NCBI GenBank assembly: GCA_027325905.1
Contig: DAIEEM010000019.1
Location: forward strand, 1-13,320
From: Rhodocyclaceae bacterium
Lineage (GTDB): Bacteria > Pseudomonadota > Gammaproteobacteria > Burkholderiales > Rhodocyclaceae
Reading direction: 5' to 3'
DNA: 13,320 bases
Made by a program: the position numbers and the translations under genes. Numbering within the stretch: position 1 is the stretch's first letter; every line of letters starts with the position of its first letter. Under the pieces are notes generated by a model. The model ran no database searches. It had not been told where the DNA came from and saw nothing but the letters and a program-made list of their open reading frames with translations. Shown here one piece after another: positions 1 through 7,627 of the stretch.

Positions 1-73
1 GGCCGCCCCAAGTGTTTCTCCGCCCCTTGAGGGGAGAATCGAGCGCAGCGAGGTTTACGGGGTGGGTTCATGG
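1..73 (-). other. Region downstream of flhA, no recognisable gene; imperfect hairpin
   Basis: These 73 bases follow the flhA stop. An ATG at 77-75 overlaps that stop (ATGA) and opens a frame running off the window edge, beginning M-T-M-N-P-P-R-K-P-R-C-A-R-F. It does not resemble the N-terminus of FlhF, the usual gene after flhA in related bacteria, so I do not call it a gene. An imperfect inverted repeat lies at 16-38: CCCC/GGGG around a TTGA loop, flanked by TTCT/AGAA with a three-base bulge. No T-run follows it on the minus strand, so it is not a canonical terminator. It may be an intergenic palindromic repeat. Confidence 0.35.
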
Positions 74-2170
74 TCATGGTTTCGCCCCGATGATCGTGTT
101 CACCTTGAGCGTTCGGGATTCGGGAATTTCGGCGTTGGCCAGCACCTTGAGGTTCGGCCACGCCCGGCGCAGGAAGCGCGACAGCACCCAGCGCAGGTTG
201 CCCGGTACCAGCAGCACCGCCGGCAAGCCGACTTCCTCCTGCCGCTGGGCGGCGGCAACGGTTTCGCGCAACAGCGTGTCGGCAAGTCCCGGCTCGATGC
301 CGGAGGCTTCCGCAGTACCGGCGCCGCCCTGCACCGCCTGGGTCAAGATGCGTTCCAGTCCCGGCTCCAGCGCCATCACCTGCATTTCCGCCGTGCCCGG
401 ATAGAGCTGTTGGACGATGGCGCGGCCCAGCGCGATGCGCACCTGGGCGGTGAGTTCCACCGGGTCCTGGGTACGCGTCGCATTCTCGGCCAGCGTTTCG
501 ATAACGCTGCGCATGTCGCGGATGTTGACGCCCTCTTCGAGCATGTTCTGCAGCACGCGCTGCACCGTGGCGAGCGGCAGCTGCTTGGGCACCAAGTCTT
601 CGATGAGCTTGGGCGCGTCCTTGGCGATGTGGTCGAGCAGGGCCTGGGTTTCCTGGCGCCCGAGCAGTTCGGCGGCGTGCGAAAGGATGACGTGATTGAG
701 GTGCGTCGCCACCACGGTGCCGGCATCGACCACGGTATAGCCGAGGACGTGGGCCTGGTCGCGCATATGTGCCTCGATCCAGACGGCCGGCAGGCCGAAG
801 GCCGGATCCTTCGTAACGTTGCCCGGCAACGGCCCGGAGACGCGGCCGGGGTTGATCGCCAGGAACATGCCGGGATAAGCCTCGCCAGTTCCCACTTCGA
901 CGCCCTTGAGGGTGATGCGATAGGCGTTGGGCTTGAGTTCCAGGTTGTCGCGGATATGCACGGGCGCCGAGAGGAAACCGACTTCCTGCGCAAACTTCTT
1001 GCGCAGGCCGCGGATACGCTTCAGCAGGTCGCCGTCCTGGCCCTTGTCGACGAGCGGGATCAGGCGATAGCCGACTTCGAGTCCGAGCACGTCGACCGGG
1101 GCGACGTCGGACCAGCTCGCCTCCTGGGACTCCTGCGGCCCCGCCGCCGGCGCCGGGGCCGCCGCCGCGGTCGCCGTCGCCTGCTGGGCTTTCAACTTCC
1201 ACCAGGCCAGGGCGCCGATGCCCGACGCCAGCAGCAGGAAGACGAAATTCGGCATGCCGGGGATCAGGCCGAGGGTGCCGAGGATGCCCGCCGTCAGCAC
1301 CAATACCATCGGGTTGCCGAAGACCTGGCCGACGAACTGCTGGCCGATGTCCCTGTCGTCGTCACCGACGCGCGTCACCACGAGGCCGGCTGCCGTGGAG
1401 ATGATCAGCGCCGGGATCTGGGCCACCAAGCCGTCGCCGATGGTCAGCAGCGTGTAGTTCCTGGCCGCTTCGCCGATTTCCATGTCGTGCTGGAGGACGC
1501 CGACGATGAGGCCGCCGATGACGTTGATCAGCAGGATCAGGATGCCGGCGACGGCATCGCCGCGCACGAACTTCGAGGCACCGTCCATCGAGCCGTAGAA
1601 GTCGGCTTCCTGGGCGATGTTGGAGCGCCGCTTGCGCGCCTCGTCCTCGCCGATGAGGCCGGCGTTGAGGTCGGCGTCGATGGCCATCTGCTTGCCGGGC
1701 ATGGCATCCAGGGTAAAGCGCGCGCCGACTTCGGCGATGCGGCCGGCACCCTTGGTGATGACGACGAAGTTGATCACCGTCAGGATGACGAACACCACGA
1801 TGCCCACCGCATAGTTGCCGCCGACCAGGAAATGGCCGAAAGCCTCGATGACCTTGCCGGCGGCGGCGGGCCCGGTGTGGCCTTGCAGCAGCACCACGCG
1901 CGTCGAGGCGACGTTGAGCGACAGCCGCAGCAGCGTCGTCACCAGCAGCACGGTGGGGAAGACCGAGAAGTCGAGCGGCTTCAGCGTGTACATCGCCACC
2001 AGCATCACCATCACCGACAGCGCGATGTTGAAGGTGAAGAAGACGTCGAGCGCGAACGGCGGCAGCGGCAGCACCATCATCGACAGGATGAGGACGATCA
2101 GTACCGGCGCCGCCAGTTGGCGCAGGTTGGTGCGCGAGAAGAAGGTCTCGATGGTGATCGCTTGCGCCAT
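74..2170 (-). CDS. flhA: FlhA, flagellar type III export gate protein
   Basis: FlhA forms the inner-membrane export gate of the flagellar type III secretion apparatus, and its cytoplasmic ring docks chaperone-substrate complexes. The 698-residue product is close to the usual family length of about 690. Hydrophobic segments fill roughly residues 18-135 and 205-325. The FHIPEP signature is clear at about 144-168 (RIAEVGARFTLD, then MPGKQMAIDAD). An Ala/Pro-rich linker (about 328-345) leads to the soluble C-terminal domain (about 355-698). The ATG at 2170-2168 overlaps the flhB stop as TGATG, with GGAG about ten bases upstream, so translation is probably coupled to flhB. The same frame stays open far upstream inside flhB, but that extension is low-complexity Arg/Ala sequence and a shadow. 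FlhA rather than a virulence InvA/SctV homologue is supported by the chemotaxis context. Confidence 0.97.
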   Translation of the reverse strand: MAQAITIETFFSRTNLRQLAAPVLIVLILSMMVLPLPPFALDVFFTFNIALSVMVMLVAMYTLKPLDFSVFPTVLLVTTLLRLSLNVASTRVVLLQGHTGPAAAGKVIEAFGHFLVGGNYAVGIVVFVILTVINFVVITKGAGRIAEVGARFTLDAMPGKQMAIDADLNAGLIGEDEARKRRSNIAQEADFYGSMDGASKFVRGDAVAGILILLINVIGGLIVGVLQHDMEIGEAARNYTLLTIGDGLVAQIPALIISTAAGLVVTRVGDDDRDIGQQFVGQVFGNPMVLVLTAGILGTLGLIPGMPNFVFLLLASGIGALAWWKLKAQQATATAAAAPAPAAGPQESQEASWSDVAPVDVLGLEVGYRLIPLVDKGQDGDLLKRIRGLRKKFAQEVGFLSAPVHIRDNLELKPNAYRITLKGVEVGTGEAYPGMFLAINPGRVSGPLPGNVTKDPAFGLPAVWIEAHMRDQAHVLGYTVVDAGTVVATHLNHVILSHAAELLGRQETQALLDHIAKDAPKLIEDLVPKQLPLATVQRVLQNMLEEGVNIRDMRSVIETLAENATRTQDPVELTAQVRIALGRAIVQQLYPGTAEMQVMALEPGLERILTQAVQGGAGTAEASGIEPGLADTLLRETVAAAQRQEEVGLPAVLLVPGNLRWVLSRFLRRAWPNLKVLANAEIPESRTLKVNTIIGAKP

Positions 2171-3321
2171 CAGTCCGGCACTCCGGGATCCAGACCGTCC
2201 GGCACGGCGATGGCGGCGGGCGGTTGCGGCGGCAGCAGCTTGCCGCCGCTGGTCATGAACTGGTTGAGCTGGTAGACGTAGGCCATGATTTCGGCGACCG
2301 CGGTGTAAAGCGCGGCCGGAATCTGTTCGCCGATGTCGGCGTGGCGATAGAGCGCGCGCGCCAGCGGCGGCGCCTCGATCACCGGCACGGCATGCTCGGC
2401 AGCCAGTTCGCGGATCTTCTGGGCGATGACGTTCATGCCCTTGGCGACGACCTGCGGCGCGCCCATGTTGCCGGCGTCGTATTTGAGGGCGACGGCGAAA
2501 TGGCTCGGGTTGGTGACGACGACGTCGGCCTTGGGCACCTCGGACATCATGCGCTTGCGCGCCATCTCGCGCTGCTGGCTGCGAATGCGCGACTTCATTT
2601 GCGGGTCGCCTTCCATTTCCTTGTATTCCTGCCTGACCTCTTCCTTGGTCATGCGCAGCTTCGCGTAGTACTGCCAAAGCTGGAAAGGCACGTCGATGGC
2701 GGCAATGAGGGCGAGGCCGACGATGAGGCCGAGCGCGGCGAACAGCAGCATGTTGGCCGTGGCATGGATTGCCGCGTCGACCGGCTGCGAAATCAGCGCG
2801 AACAGGTGGTCCTGCTCGTGGCGCACCACCCACCAGACGACGCCGCCGATCAACACCGACTTGAGAACCGCCTTGACGAGTTCGCCGACGCTGTGCATCG
2901 AGAACATGCGCTTGACGCCCTCCAGGGGGTTCATGCGCTCGAAGTTGAGCGTCAGGGCATCCGGCGAAAATACCCAGCCGCCCATGAGGAAAGGGGTCAG
3001 CAATATCGCCGATACCGTCAACAGGAAAATCGGCGCCGCCAGCGTCAAGCCTTCCCACGACAGGGTGACGAAGGTGTTGTTCATGGCGCTGGTGTCGAAG
3101 GCGGCGTCGCGGCCGAAACTCAAGCCGCGCCGCATGATGCCGCTGGCGCCGTGCGACAGCCAGGAACCGAGAGTCCACATGCCGGTAACACCCGCAGCCA
3201 TGACGAGGAAAGCCATCAGCTCGCGCGATTGCGGAACGTTGCCTTCTTCGCGTGCCTTTTCAACGCGTCGGCTTGACGCTGATTCTGTTCGTTCGAGGTC
3301 GCTGTCTTCAGCCAAGGGCAT
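2170..3321 (-). CDS. flhB: FlhB, flagellar export substrate-specificity switch protein
   Basis: FlhB is an inner-membrane export component whose cytoplasmic domain cleaves itself to switch export from rod/hook to filament proteins. The 383-residue product starts MPLAEDSDLERTE and continues with the conserved RRVEKAREEG and QSREL region. Four membrane segments lie near residues 36-55, 91-113, 152-168 and 190-212. The charged linker at about 220-260 leads to the autocleavage motif, which here reads NPSH at 271-274 instead of the common NPTH; the catalytic Asn-Pro pair is intact. A TTG at 3339 would add six residues, but the ATG at 3321-3319 fits family N-termini and has GGAGGGG just upstream. 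That Shine-Dalgarno lies inside a perfect 15-bp hairpin. A Pro-rich tail of about 20 residues ends the protein. The stop overlaps the flhA start by one base. Confidence 0.97.
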   Translation of the reverse strand: MPLAEDSDLERTESASSRRVEKAREEGNVPQSRELMAFLVMAAGVTGMWTLGSWLSHGASGIMRRGLSFGRDAAFDTSAMNNTFVTLSWEGLTLAAPIFLLTVSAILLTPFLMGGWVFSPDALTLNFERMNPLEGVKRMFSMHSVGELVKAVLKSVLIGGVVWWVVRHEQDHLFALISQPVDAAIHATANMLLFAALGLIVGLALIAAIDVPFQLWQYYAKLRMTKEEVRQEYKEMEGDPQMKSRIRSQQREMARKRMMSEVPKADVVVTNPSHFAVALKYDAGNMGAPQVVAKGMNVIAQKIRELAAEHAVPVIEAPPLARALYRHADIGEQIPAALYTAVAEIMAYVYQLNQFMTSGGKLLPPQPPAAIAVPDGLDPGVPD

Positions 3322-3322
3322 G

Positions 3323-3362
3323 CCCCTCCATGCCGGCAATTATTGCCGCCGGCATGGAGGGG
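3323..3362 (-). promoter_or_regulatory. Perfect 15-bp inverted repeat enclosing the flhB Shine-Dalgarno
   Basis: The arms at 3323-3337 (CCCCTCCATGCCGGC) and 3348-3362 are exact reverse complements around a ten-base loop. Read on the minus strand, the 3' arm ends GGAGGGG one base before the flhB ATG, so the ribosome-binding site is base-paired in the folded RNA. No T-run follows on the minus strand, which argues against an intrinsic terminator. It could limit flhB-flhA translation relative to cheA, act as an RNA-stability element, or be a dispersed palindromic repeat. The pairing is seen directly; the function is inferred. Confidence 0.6.
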
Positions 3363-3370
3363 AAAGCGGG

Positions 3371-3394
3371 AAAACAGGGCCGGTATTCAGCCCT
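3371..3394 (-). terminator. Weak terminator-like hairpin after cheA
   Basis: On the minus strand, 19 bases past the cheA stop, AGGGCT (3394-3389) can pair with GGCCCT (3381-3376). This is six pairs including one T-G wobble, around a seven-base loop. A G and then TTTT follow at 3375-3371. The stem is short and the T-run is only four, so at best it is a leaky attenuator between cheA and flhB. Confidence 0.25.
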
Positions 3395-3412
3395 TATTTG
3401 AGGACCCGAAAA

Positions 3413-5317
3413 TCAGGCTGCGAGCGCGTCCCGAACGACGAAGGCCGAACGCGGCACGCCGCGGCCGTCGCCGAGGCCCAGCATCAGTTCCTTCATGTCG
3501 AGAATGAGGACGATCTGGCCGTTGGAAAGCGTGGTGACGCCGGCCACGCCCTTGGGCCGAAAATCCTCGAGCGACTTGATCACCGCGTCCTCGCGCCCCA
3601 TGAAACCGTCGATGGCGAGGATGAAGGTGTGCTCCGCCGTCTGCATCAACACGCCGTATTCCGCCACCTGCTCCGGCGCCCAGCCAAGCAGGTAATGGAG
3701 CGGATAAATCGGCATGATCTCGCCGCGCACCACCATCGTCGCGCGACCGCCGACCTCCTGCACCTGCGCGACGTCGATCGGCAGTATTTCCCGCACCATC
3801 GACAGCGGCACGGCAAACGGCTGGTGCCCGAGCTGCACCAGCAGCACCGGCAGGATGGCCAACGTCAGCGGCAGGGAGATGACGAAGGTCGAGCCCTTGC
3901 CCGGCGACGACTTGATCTCGATCGAACCGTTGAGCTTCTGGATGTTGGTGCGGACCACATCCATGCCAACGCCGCGGCCCGAAACGTCGGAAGCGACATC
4001 CTTGGTCGAGAAGCCGGGCAGGAAGATCAGGTTGAAGCTCTGCCGCTCGTCCATGGAGTTGGCTTCTTCATCGGTGATGATACCTTTCTCCAGCGCCTTG
4101 GCGCGCAGCCTCTCCGCGTTCATGCCGCGACCGTCGTCGGCGATGATCAGCACGATATGATCGCCTTCCTGGCGCGCCTCGAGCCGCACCGGCGCCTTTT
4201 CCGGCTTGCCGGCGAGGCGGCGGTCTTCGATGGTCTCGACGCCGTGGTCGACGGCGTTGCGGATCAGGTGAATGATCGGGTCCGACAGGTCCTCGATCAT
4301 GGTCTTGTCGATTTCGGTCTCTTCGCCGACCAGTACCAACTCGACGTCCTTGCCGAGACTGCGGGCGAGGTCGCGGGCAATGCGCGGATATTTCTGGAAC
4401 AGCCGGCCGATCGGCTGCATGCGCGTCTTCATCACCGCGTTCTGCAGGTCGGAAACCAGCAGGTCGAGCTGGCTCACGGCCTGGTCGAGCGCATGCAGGG
4501 TGTCGGTATCGGAACGGCCGTTGAGGATGTCGCTGCGCAGCGAGGTCAGGCGGTTCTTGGTCAGGCCGATTTCGCCCGAGAGGTTGAGCACCTGGTCGAG
4601 GCGCGAGGTGTCGACGCGGATCGAGTTGTCGCGCGTCTTTTCGTCGGGACGACGGCCCGCCGCCGGTCCCTGATAGCCCGGCTTGTCGGTGGTGCGGCGG
4701 CCCACCGCCTGCTTGATGATTTCGTCGGGAGACTTGCCGGCGACGTTGGTATGCATGGCTGCCGCTGGAGCCGGTGCGGCAGCGGCTTCGGCGGCAGGCA
4801 CAGCGCCGGTCACGGCATTGAACAGATTGTCCCAATTGGGTCCGGCGGCCGGCATACCGGCGGCCGCCGGCGCCGCGGGTGCCGCGACGGCGGCGGCGAC
4901 GGCGGTCGGCGACGGCGCCGCCAGTTGGCCGGCAATTGCCGCCTTGAGATTGGCGATCAGGGCCGGATCCGCCGCCGCCGGTTGCACGCCGCGCTCCAGA
5001 TGGCCGAACATGTCGCGCACGGTTCCCGTCGCGGCGAGGATGCTGTCCATAACCTCCTTGGTGATCGCCAGCTCGCCGTTGCGCAGCCTGTCGAACAGAC
5101 TCTCCGTCAGGTGGCACAGCGTCACCAGTTCGGTGGCATTGAGGAAGCCGGCGCCGCCCTTGATGGTATGGAAGCCGCGAAAGATGTCGTTGAGCAGCTT
5201 GCGGTCTTCCGGACTGCGCTCGAGATCGATAAGCATGTTATCGACGCCCGAAAGGAGATCGGTGGCCTCCACCAGGAAATCCTGCAGCAGGTCTTCCATG
5301 CCCTGAAAGTCGCTCAT
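3413..5317 (-). CDS. cheA: CheA, chemotaxis sensor histidine kinase
   Basis: CheA autophosphorylates under receptor control and passes phosphate to CheY and CheB. The 634-residue product has a P1 Hpt domain (about 1-105) with phospho-accepting His50 in GFHTIKGGAGF. P3 dimerisation follows at about 232-300, starting SIRVDTSRLDQVLNL. The P4 ATPase (about 300-485) has the N box HLIRNAVDHG (350-359), DDGRGM (394-399) and GRGVGMDVV (447-455). The P5 CheW-like regulatory domain runs from about 487 to 630. Residues 110-230 are Ala/Pro-rich with no visible folded P2 domain; the only structured-looking piece is NWDNLFNAVTG at 161-171. An AGGAG lies six bases before the ATG. It sits 47 bases after cheZ, in the same operon. 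All catalytic motifs look intact. Confidence 0.97.
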   Translation of the reverse strand: MSDFQGMEDLLQDFLVEATDLLSGVDNMLIDLERSPEDRKLLNDIFRGFHTIKGGAGFLNATELVTLCHLTESLFDRLRNGELAITKEVMDSILAATGTVRDMFGHLERGVQPAAADPALIANLKAAIAGQLAAPSPTAVAAAVAAPAAPAAAGMPAAGPNWDNLFNAVTGAVPAAEAAAAPAPAAAMHTNVAGKSPDEIIKQAVGRRTTDKPGYQGPAAGRRPDEKTRDNSIRVDTSRLDQVLNLSGEIGLTKNRLTSLRSDILNGRSDTDTLHALDQAVSQLDLLVSDLQNAVMKTRMQPIGRLFQKYPRIARDLARSLGKDVELVLVGEETEIDKTMIEDLSDPIIHLIRNAVDHGVETIEDRRLAGKPEKAPVRLEARQEGDHIVLIIADDGRGMNAERLRAKALEKGIITDEEANSMDERQSFNLIFLPGFSTKDVASDVSGRGVGMDVVRTNIQKLNGSIEIKSSPGKGSTFVISLPLTLAILPVLLVQLGHQPFAVPLSMVREILPIDVAQVQEVGGRATMVVRGEIMPIYPLHYLLGWAPEQVAEYGVLMQTAEHTFILAIDGFMGREDAVIKSLEDFRPKGVAGVTTLSNGQIVLILDMKELMLGLGDGRGVPRSAFVVRDALAA

Positions 5318-5364
5318 CGCCTTCTCCTTTGTCCTTCTTCCCTTAACCTGCGCCCGCTAGCGGC

Positions 5365-6192
5365 CTAAAATCCGAGGCTCTCGAGCAGGTCATCGACCTG
5401 CGCCTGCGTCGTCACCACGTCGGTACGCCCATCGGCGCTGACCACGGGGCCGTTCATCAGGCCTTCCGGCGCAGCGGCCTTGCGTTCCTCGGGCATCACC
5501 TCGATCAGCACCTTCAGCAACTGGCCTTCGAGCCCCTGCACCATCTCGACGACTTTCTTGATGACCTGGCCGGTCAAGTCCTGAAAGTCCTGCGCCATCA
5601 TGATTTCGGTCAACTGGTCGCCGGTGGCCTTGATCTTGGCGGGCGCCTGCTGGAAATAAGCGCGCGAATCGGCGGCCAGCGCCTTGAATTCGTCGACCGA
5701 CAACTGATTGGAGAACATCCTGTCCCAACGCGCCGCCAGCGCTTCCGAATTCGCCAGAAGCCCGTCCTGCAGCGGCTTGGCGATGTCGGTGGCATTGAGG
5801 ACGCGGCTCGCCGCCTGCTCGGTCATCTGCGCGATGTAAGTCAGGCGCTGGCGCGCATCGGGAATCGTCTTCGCCGTATCCTCGAGCATCCTGTCGTAGC
5901 CGAGTTCGCGCAGCGAATCGTGCAGTTGCCGCGCCATGTGGCCGATGCGGTTGAAGGCGACGTCCTGGGGCGACGCGTCCTCAGCCATGGACGATGCCGC
6001 GACCGCCTTGGGCGGCTCCGCCACTTGTTCGACGACGGAATCGAACAACTCCTGCAGCTCGTCGGAATCGCCCGAGGCATTGGCTTGCGGCGCAGCCGCC
6101 GGCGCCGGCGGCTTGCTCGCCGCGATGCTGTCGAACAGCGACTGGAGGTCTTCGGAATCGCCCGACTCGTCGAAATTTATGGGTTTAGCCAT
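5365..6192 (-). CDS. cheZ: CheZ, CheY-P phosphatase
   Basis: CheZ speeds dephosphorylation of CheY-P and so ends the motor signal. The catalytic helix is present: IMMAQDFQDLTGQVIKK at about 197-213, with Asp205 and Gln209 matching E. coli Asp143 and Gln147. The C-terminal CheY-binding peptide QVDDLLESLGF (265-275) is nearly identical to the E. coli tail. At 275 residues it is about 60 longer than the E. coli protein, and the extra length is at the N-terminus. There two similar segments, GDSEDLQSLFDSIA (11-24) and GDSDELQELFDSVV (41-54), lie exactly 30 residues apart, joined by an Ala/Pro linker. An AGGAA lies about 13 bases before the ATG. The gene begins 27 bases after cheY, as expected for a kinase-regulator-phosphatase operon. 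Confidence 0.96.
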   Translation of the reverse strand: MAKPINFDESGDSEDLQSLFDSIAASKPPAPAAAPQANASGDSDELQELFDSVVEQVAEPPKAVAASSMAEDASPQDVAFNRIGHMARQLHDSLRELGYDRMLEDTAKTIPDARQRLTYIAQMTEQAASRVLNATDIAKPLQDGLLANSEALAARWDRMFSNQLSVDEFKALAADSRAYFQQAPAKIKATGDQLTEIMMAQDFQDLTGQVIKKVVEMVQGLEGQLLKVLIEVMPEERKAAAPEGLMNGPVVSADGRTDVVTTQAQVDDLLESLGF

Positions 6193-6219
6193 TTTGGTTG
6201 TCGTTCCTGTCGGCAGGGC

Positions 6220-6618
6220 TCACATGCCCATCTTCTCGAATATCTTGACCATCTTCTCGTTCAGCGTCGCCGCCGTGAACGGCTTGACGATGTAGCCAGA
6301 AGCGCCGGCCTGGGCGGCGGCGATGATGTTTTCCTTCTTGGCTTCGGCCGTGATCATCAGCACCGGCAGGTGCTTGAGCGCCGGATCGGCGCGCACGCTT
6401 TGCAGCAGCGTCAGGCCGTCCATGTTGGGCATGTTCCAGTCGGTGACGACGAAATCGATGCCGCCGGCGGATTTCAGCCGCTGCAGGGCGACGGCGCCGT
6501 CTTCCGCTTCCTCGACGTTGACGAATCCCAGCTCCTTGAGCAGGTTGCGGACAATGCGGCGCATGGTCGAAAAGTCATCGACGACAAGGAATCTGATCTT
6601 GCTGGGATCAACGGCCAT
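6220..6618 (-). CDS. cheY: CheY, chemotaxis response regulator
   Basis: CheY is the single-domain receiver that, when phosphorylated by CheA, binds the flagellar switch protein FliM and changes motor rotation. The 132-residue product has the acidic pair Asp14-Asp15 ([10 protein letters not shown]), phospho-acceptor Asp60 in [12 protein letters not shown], switch residues Thr90 and Tyr109, and Lys112 in YIVKPF. It shares long stretches with E. coli CheY ([23 protein letters not shown]). There is no output domain. A GGAG lies about eight bases before the ATG, and the gene begins 13 bases after the second cheV. The cheZ phosphatase follows directly. Confidence 0.97.
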   Translation of the reverse strand: MAVDPSKIRFLVVDDFSTMRRIVRNLLKELGFVNVEEAEDGAVALQRLKSAGGIDFVVTDWNMPNMDGLTLLQSVRADPALKHLPVLMITAEAKKENIIAAAQAGASGYIVKPFTAATLNEKMVKIFEKMGM

Positions 6619-6631
6619 GTAGTGCTCCGAA

Positions 6632-7609
6632 TCAATCTCTGTGGGACTTCATCAACAACGGGCGCAGGGTCTCGGCCAGCGCATCCGCGTCGAACTTGGC
6701 GACGTAGGCATCGACGCCGACGCTCTTGCCCATCGAACGGTTCGCCTCCGACGACAACGACGAGTGCATGACGACGGGAATGCCTTCGAAGCGGGCATCC
6801 GACTTGATGTTCTTCGTCAGCACGTAGCCGTCCATTTCCGGCATCTCGGCATCGACCAGGATCAGGCTCACTTCGTCGCGCAAGTCGTGGCCGGACTGCT
6901 GGCTGTGGGCCGCCATGCCGGACAGCCGCGTCCAGGCTTCGAGCCCGTTCAAGGCGTGCTTGTGCTTGACGCCGAGCTTGTCGAGCACCTCGGCGATCTT
7001 CTTGCGCGCAACGCCCGAATCGTCCACGAAGAAGACGTTGTGGTCGTCCGCCGCGTCGACGCGCTCGATCTGGCCGATGACGGCCTCGCCAAAGGTGTTG
7101 GCCATGATCTGTTCGACGTCGACGATGGAGACGAGCTTGCCGTCCGCCAGTTCGGTGATGGCGGTGATGTAGGCGTGCGAACCGCTGGTCACGGACTCGG
7201 GCGCCCGCACGCGGTCCCATTCGACGCGGATGATGCGGTCGACGCCGTGCACCAGGAAGCCCAGCGTGCGCTTGCTGTATTCGGTCACCATCATCGAGCC
7301 GCCGAGTTCGGGCGGCGCGTCGGCCAGAGCCATCACCTTCGACAGCGAGACGCAGGGAATGACGTTGCCGCGCAGGCTGATCAGCCCTTCGACGCCGTCC
7401 GGCATGTGCGGCGCCTTGGTGATCGTCGGCGTCTTGCTGACCTCGCGCACCTTGAATACGTTGATGCCGAAAGTCTCGTGGGTGCCGAGAGAGAACAGCA
7501 GGATCTCCATGCGGTTGGAGCCGGCGAGCTTGGTGCGCGCATCGACGCTGTCGAGCAGCGAGGCCGATGCGGCGGGAGAATTGGCGTATAGCGACTGGGG
7601 GGCGTTCAT
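6632..7609 (-). CDS. cheV: CheV-type CheW-receiver adaptor, second copy
   Basis: CheV proteins couple receptors to CheA through a CheW-like domain and tune this coupling by phosphorylation of a receiver domain. The 325-residue product has an N-terminal extension of about 20 residues, then a CheW domain (about 34-175, with [13 protein letters not shown] and [11 protein letters not shown]). The receiver (about 190-320) has Asp196-Asp197, phospho-acceptor Asp253 in [11 protein letters not shown], the Ser-rich MHSSLSS at the usual Thr position, and Lys305. It closely resembles the gene just upstream. The ATG follows GAGGAA, and the start is 18 bases after the first cheV stop, so they are co-transcribed. 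The extended N-terminus and the absence of the SRTARR insert distinguish it from copy one. Confidence 0.94.
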   Translation of the reverse strand: MNAPQSLYANSPAASASLLDSVDARTKLAGSNRMEILLFSLGTHETFGINVFKVREVSKTPTITKAPHMPDGVEGLISLRGNVIPCVSLSKVMALADAPPELGGSMMVTEYSKRTLGFLVHGVDRIIRVEWDRVRAPESVTSGSHAYITAITELADGKLVSIVDVEQIMANTFGEAVIGQIERVDAADDHNVFFVDDSGVARKKIAEVLDKLGVKHKHALNGLEAWTRLSGMAAHSQQSGHDLRDEVSLILVDAEMPEMDGYVLTKNIKSDARFEGIPVVMHSSLSSEANRSMGKSVGVDAYVAKFDADALAETLRPLLMKSHRD

Positions 7610-7627
7610 GGAACGGTTCCTCGACGG

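Noticed and set aside
2171..3178. N-terminal extension of the flhA frame through flhB (would give 1034 aa)
   Set aside because: The extension is Arg/Ala/Pro-rich shadow sequence of flhB. FlhA proper starts at 2170 with a family-like N-terminus and normal length.
62..5368. Very long plus-strand open frames (737 aa at 62-2275, 890 aa at 2696-5368)
   Set aside because: They lie antisense to flhA, flhB and cheA, have His/Arg/Asp-rich low-complexity translations, and match no family. High GC and codon bias on the real strand remove stops from the antisense frame.
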